NCBI GenBank assembly: GCA_016302985.1
Contig: JAEDMN010000127.1
Coordinates: 1 to 9,118 of the forward strand
Direction of reading: 5' to 3'
From: Kiritimatiellia bacterium
GTDB lineage: Bacteria > Verrucomicrobiota > Kiritimatiellia > RFP12 > UBA1067
Length of the DNA: 9,118 bases
Shown here: piece by piece, positions 6,096 to 9,118 of the stretch
How the letters are laid out: every line of letters begins with the position of its first letter
Numbering within the stretch: position 1 is the first letter of the stretch
The notes under the pieces: generated by a model
Seen by the model: only the letters and a program-made list of their open reading frames with translations
What the model was told of the DNA's origin: nothing
The model's database searches: none
Program-made: the position numbers and the translations under genes

Positions 6096-7526
6096 ATGAA
6101 GGTATTTGTAATTGGCGCGGGCTTCACGGGAGGCCAGCTGGCGCGGACGCTCGTGGCGGAAGGCTGCAACGTCGTGCTCATCGACCGGGATGCGGAACGG
6201 GTCCGCCAGGCCCGCAACCAGCTGGACTGCACGGTCATCCAGTCGGACGGCAACAGCCTCGCCGTGCTGGAGGAGGCCGGCATCGCCTCCGCGGACGCCC
6301 TGGTGACGCTGACGGAGGACGACGAGATCAACATGATCACGTGCTCCCTCGTCGACGCCGTCTATCCGAAGGTCCTGAAGATCGCCCGCGTGCGCAACTA
6401 CGCCTACTACGCGGGCGCGGCCGCCATGGCGCGCCAGCACGCGGCGGCGTTCGCCGAGGGGCGGCGTCCGCTCTTCGGCATCGACTACATGGTGAATCCG
6501 GACGTCGAGGCGGCGAACGCCATCTGCGGCGTGATCGAGCACGGGGCCGTTGGCGGAATGGTGGACCTCGTCGGCGACTACGCGATCGTGACCCTGTCCG
6601 TGGCCGCGGGTTCCAGCCTGGACGGCGAGCCGGTCTGGCGACTGGCGTCGCTGCCGGACTGGAAGTACCTCGTGGCGTATGTCGAGTCGGGAGGCGAGAC
6701 GACGCTGCCGAGCGGCGACACGGTGCTCAAGGCGGGCGACCGCATCGGCGTGCTGACGGCCAAGTCCTGCCTGCCCGAGCTGCTGAAGCTGGTCGGGGGT
6801 GCGGGCGACGTCCCGCGCCGGGTCGTGGTGATGGGGGCGGGGCGGATCGGCACGCTCGTGCTCGAACGGCAGCTGGCGCAGCCGCGCGCGTCCTTCTTGT
6901 CGGCGCTCTTCCAGAACGGGGTCCCCGAGCGCGAGTTCATCCTGGTGGACGAGGGCGAGGCGCGCTGCCAGGAGGCGGCCGAGCGGTTCAAGCGGGTGCG
7001 CGTGCTGCGGGGCGACATCGCCGAGTCGGAGCTGATCCGGGAGGAGCGGCTGGACGACTGCGACCTGCTGGTGGCCGTGTCGGAAAGCTACGAGCGGAAC
7101 CTCGTCCTTGCGGCCTATCTCAAGTCCCGCGGCGTCCGGAAGACGGTCGCGCTCAGCGCGAGCTACAAGTTCGACGACGTGGCGCGCAAGCTGGGCGTCG
7201 ACGTGGCGGTGCCGATGCGGGCGACGGTGGTGGACAGCATCATGAGCCACCTGCGCGGGCGGAACGTCACGTCCGTCCACACGGTCTGCGGACGAAACTT
7301 CGAGATCGTCTCCTGCGAGGTCGCGAAGGGCGCGCGGGCGGCGGGACGCTGCCTGAAGGACATCGCGAGCCACGGCGAGTTCGTGCTGCTGCTCGTCCGC
7401 CGCGGGGCGGACGGCAAGGTGGAGGTCCCGCACGGGAATTCGGTCGTCCAGGCCGGCGACCAGGTCGTCCTCGTGATGAAGTCCGGCGTGCGCCGCATCC
7501 TCCAGCTGTTCGGCGGAAAGGTCTGA
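6096..7526 (+). CDS. trkA: Trk system potassium uptake protein TrkA
   Basis: This peripheral NAD(H)-binding regulatory subunit sits on the cytoplasmic face of TrkH and gates K+ uptake in response to bound nucleotide. The 476 residues contain two tandem RCK modules, like E. coli TrkA but slightly longer. The first Rossmann fold starts at once: GAGFTG (7-12) with acidic Asp30 after the second strand. Its TrkA_C-like part runs to about residue 235. The second fold has GAGRIG at 247-252 and VDE near 284, followed by a second C-terminal domain. Extra residues relative to the classic protein lie in the second Rossmann unit (about 260-280) and in the first, around the Ala-rich stretch before GIDYMVNPDVEAA. 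The start is supported by AGGGAG at 6085-6090, 5 bases upstream. trkH follows after 8 bp, so co-translation with its partner is nearly certain. Confidence 0.95.
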   Translation: MKVFVIGAGFTGGQLARTLVAEGCNVVLIDRDAERVRQARNQLDCTVIQSDGNSLAVLEEAGIASADALVTLTEDDEINMITCSLVDAVYPKVLKIARVRNYAYYAGAAAMARQHAAAFAEGRRPLFGIDYMVNPDVEAANAICGVIEHGAVGGMVDLVGDYAIVTLSVAAGSSLDGEPVWRLASLPDWKYLVAYVESGGETTLPSGDTVLKAGDRIGVLTAKSCLPELLKLVGGAGDVPRRVVVMGAGRIGTLVLERQLAQPRASFLSALFQNGVPEREFILVDEGEARCQEAAERFKRVRVLRGDIAESELIREERLDDCDLLVAVSESYERNLVLAAYLKSRGVRKTVALSASYKFDDVARKLGVDVAVPMRATVVDSIMSHLRGRNVTSVHTVCGRNFEIVSCEVAKGARAAGRCLKDIASHGEFVLLLVRRGADGKVEVPHGNSVVQAGDQVVLVMKSGVRRILQLFGGKV

Positions 7527-7534
7527 GGTCCGGC

Positions 7535-8998
7535 ATGTCCTTCCCCGTCTTCCGCATTCTGTCCTACATCCTCGGCATCGTGGGGACCTCGCTGGCGCTG
7601 CCCTTCGCCGCGGCGCTGCTCTGGGACGGTCTCCGTCCGGCGCTGGCGTTCGGCGTGCCGATGGCCGCGGGCTGGCTGGCGGCCCTCGCGTGCGCCCTGG
7701 CGGGGCGTCGGGGCGGGGGGCTGCAGCTCGACGTGCGCAACGCCTTCATGACCGTGGGCGGCGCCTGGATCGCGATCGGCGTCTTCGGCGCCCTGCCGCT
7801 CTACCTCAGCGGCGCCTTCCCGAGTTTCGTGGACGCGGTCTTCGAGAGCGTGAGCGGGTTCACGACGACGGGCGCGACGGTCGCCGCCGACGTCGAGGCC
7901 CTGCCGCACAGCGTGAACCTCTGGCGCTGCCAGACGCACTGGCTGGGCGGCATGGGCGTGATCGCCCTGGCGGTGGCCCTGATCCCGCTGCTGGGCGTGG
8001 GCGGATTCCGGATGATCAAGGCCGAGACGACGGGGCCCGAGAAGGGCAAGGTGACGGCGCGCATCACCAACACGGCCAAGGTTCTCTGGGCCGTCTACAG
8101 CGGCCTGACGCTGCTTCAGGCCGTCCTGCTGCACGCCTGCGGCATGGGCTGGTTCGACGCGGTCTGCCATGCCTTCTCGACGCTCGGCACGGGCGGATTC
8201 TCGACGCGGAACGCGAGCGTGGGCGCGTTCAGCAGTCCGGCGATCGAGTGGATCTGCACGGTGTTCATGCTGCTGGCCTCGGTCAATTTCGCGCTCTACT
8301 ACCAGCTCCTCAAGGGGCGGGTCGGGGACGTGTTCCGGGATTCCGAGCTGCGGACGTTCGTCGGCCTCGCCCTGGGCGCCATCTGGGTGACGACCGCGGT
8401 GCAGTCGGTGGGGTATTCGTCCCTGTCCGAGGCCCTGCGCTACTCGGCGTTCCAGGTGGCGTCGATCATGTCGACGACGGGCTTCATGACGGCGGACTAC
8501 GCGGGATGGCATCCTTCGGCGCAGCTCGTGCTGTTCGTGCTGTTCTTCGTCGGCGGCTGTTCGGGCTCCACGGCGGGCGGAGTGAAGGTCATCCGCTGGA
8601 CGGTGCTCTGGAAGCAGCTGGAGAACGAGTTCCGCCGGATCCTGCACCCGCATGGCGTCTTCACGATGCGGATCAACGGCCTCGCGGGACGCGGGGAGTT
8701 CGTGCCGCTGGTCGCGTCCTTCCTCTTCGTCTATCTGCTGCTCGTGCTGCTGACGTCCTTCGTGGGGACGCTGGCCGGGCTGGACCTCGTGACGGCCTTC
8801 ACGGGGGCGCTCAGCATGGTCGGCAACGTCGGGCCGGCGTTCGGCGCGCTGGGGCCGACGGAGAACTGCGGCGCCCTCCATCCCGCCCTCAAGTGCTGGT
8901 ATGCGTTCGCGATGCTGGCCGGACGGCTCGAGATCTACACGCTGCTCATCCTCCTGGGCGGCCTCTTCCACCGGAGAGTTCCGAATCGGAGAGTTTAG
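7535..8998 (+). CDS. trkH: Trk system potassium transporter TrkH
   Basis: This polytopic inner-membrane K+ translocating subunit forms a dimer and is controlled by the TrkA ring. Its 487 residues match the family. Four pore repeats are visible, each with a selectivity-filter Gly: TTTGAT (Gly113), STLGTGGFST (Gly218), MSTTGFMT (Gly316) and SMVGNVGPAFG (Gly430). Four filters with these Gly residues identify the Trk/Ktr/HKT superfamily and favour K+ selectivity. The intramembrane gating loop GGCSGSTAGGVKVIR begins at 340. The hydrophobic N-terminus fits the two additional helices of TrkH as opposed to KtrB. Start ATG 7535 has a weak GAGG (7525-7528) overlapping the trkA stop. The last residues (RRVPNRRV) are encoded by a 15-bp near-duplication and look non-conserved, as if the original end had been replaced or extended. 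The gene ends the likely glf-trkA-trkH transcript. Confidence 0.95.
   Translation: MSFPVFRILSYILGIVGTSLALPFAAALLWDGLRPALAFGVPMAAGWLAALACALAGRRGGGLQLDVRNAFMTVGGAWIAIGVFGALPLYLSGAFPSFVDAVFESVSGFTTTGATVAADVEALPHSVNLWRCQTHWLGGMGVIALAVALIPLLGVGGFRMIKAETTGPEKGKVTARITNTAKVLWAVYSGLTLLQAVLLHACGMGWFDAVCHAFSTLGTGGFSTRNASVGAFSSPAIEWICTVFMLLASVNFALYYQLLKGRVGDVFRDSELRTFVGLALGAIWVTTAVQSVGYSSLSEALRYSAFQVASIMSTTGFMTADYAGWHPSAQLVLFVLFFVGGCSGSTAGGVKVIRWTVLWKQLENEFRRILHPHGVFTMRINGLAGRGEFVPLVASFLFVYLLLVLLTSFVGTLAGLDLVTAFTGALSMVGNVGPAFGALGPTENCGALHPALKCWYAFAMLAGRLEIYTLLILLGGLFHRRVPNRRV
8972..8995 (+). repeat. 15-bp-period direct repeat at the 3' end of trkH
   Basis: CGGAGAGTT occurs at 8972-8980 and 8987-8995. 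The second copy runs directly into the TAG stop and a further AGTT. The repeat encodes the C-terminal RRVPN-RRV of TrkH. It is either a small tandem duplication or the edge of a repeat element that supplies the stop codon. Confidence 0.7.
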
Positions 8999-9019
8999 AG
9001 TTGATCGGGTTGCCATCCG

Positions 9020-9044
9020 AAAAAAACTGGCCAACTGGCCAACT
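9020..9044 (-). terminator. Candidate minus-strand intrinsic terminator within an 8-bp tandem repeat
   Basis: The octamer AACTGGCC stands twice (9025-9040), followed by a half unit AACT. Read on the minus strand, AGTTGGCC (9044-9037) pairs with GGCCAGTT (9032-9025) around a four-base loop, with two G-T wobbles. Seven T in a row include the last two bases of the stem. This is the form of an intrinsic terminator for a convergent gene lying beyond the right edge, but only the central five pairs are Watson-Crick. On the + strand there is no T-run. No minus-strand gene is seen inside the window. Confidence 0.35.
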
Positions 9045-9065
9045 CGATGCGGGCTCCTGCGCCTA

Positions 9066-9100
9066 GGTTGCGCGCCGGCCTCCGGCGCGCGTGGGCAACC
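9066..9100 (+). repeat. Long GC-rich inverted repeat downstream of trkH
   Basis: GGTTGC (9066-9071) pairs with GCAACC (9095-9100). Directly inside it GCGCCGG (9072-9078) pairs with CCGGCGC (9082-9088) around the loop CCT. A six-base bulge GCGTGG (9089-9094) sits on one side. In all, 13 pairs lie within 35 bases. No T-run follows, so it could be a Rho-independent-like 3' end stabiliser for the trk transcript or a copy of a dispersed repeat. The rest of 8999-9118 shows no gene. Confidence 0.6.
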
Positions 9101-9118
9101 GCGCGGGACGCCCGTCAT

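Noticed and set aside
9066..9100. Integron attC site
   Set aside because: The hairpin lacks a GTTRRRY-type core site at its ends and no integrase or cassette structure is visible.
7163..9118. Long minus-strand frame of 651 codons running off the right edge
   Set aside because: It is antisense to trkA and trkH, has Arg/Glu/His-rich low-complexity translation, and no plausible start signal.

Overview
This window is about 9.1 kb of high-GC bacterial DNA (by eye about two thirds G+C, strongest at third codon positions). It carries six confidently recognised genes and one possible small leader ORF, all on the + strand and tightly packed. The type II topoisomerase B subunit is of the ParE type known from Bacteroidetes and PVC-group bacteria. 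Together with the GC content and short structured intergenic repeats, this suggests a PVC relative (Verrucomicrobiota, Kiritimatiellota or Lentisphaerota). The taxonomic placement is inference; no marker gene here proves it.

Layout: (1) 30-1361, phosphomannomutase/phosphoglucomutase. (2) 1362-1535, a non-coding gap mostly filled by four tandem 36/37-bp units, each folding into a 9-bp hairpin with a four-base GNRA-type loop. (3) 1536-3383, a ParE/GyrB-like ATPase subunit without an adjacent ParC/GyrA. (4) 3407-4843, a secreted lipoprotein with a class 3 lipase-like alpha/beta-hydrolase fold. (5) 4846-4947, a possible 33-codon ORF whose start follows the lipase stop and whose end overlaps the next gene. 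It contains a strong hairpin and, near its end, an extended -10 promoter motif. (6) 4934-6079, UDP-galactopyranose mutase. (7) 6096-7526 and 7535-8998, TrkA and TrkH of a Trk potassium uptake system. (8) 8999-9118, a non-coding tail with short direct repeats, a candidate minus-strand terminator and a long hairpin.

Functionally the window mixes sugar activation for surface polysaccharide (phosphomannomutase, UDP-galactopyranose mutase), DNA topology (ParE), an envelope hydrolase and potassium homeostasis (TrkAH). The trkA-trkH pair is a genuine functional unit. The spacings (23 bp, overlap, 16 bp, 8 bp) allow one transcript from parE to trkH, with a likely internal promoter just before glf. 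I see no defence system, mobile element, CRISPR array or RNA gene. Most of the unexplained signal is in the non-coding DNA: the covarying hairpin array before parE, the lipase-glf junction, and the repeat-rich 3' flank of trkH.
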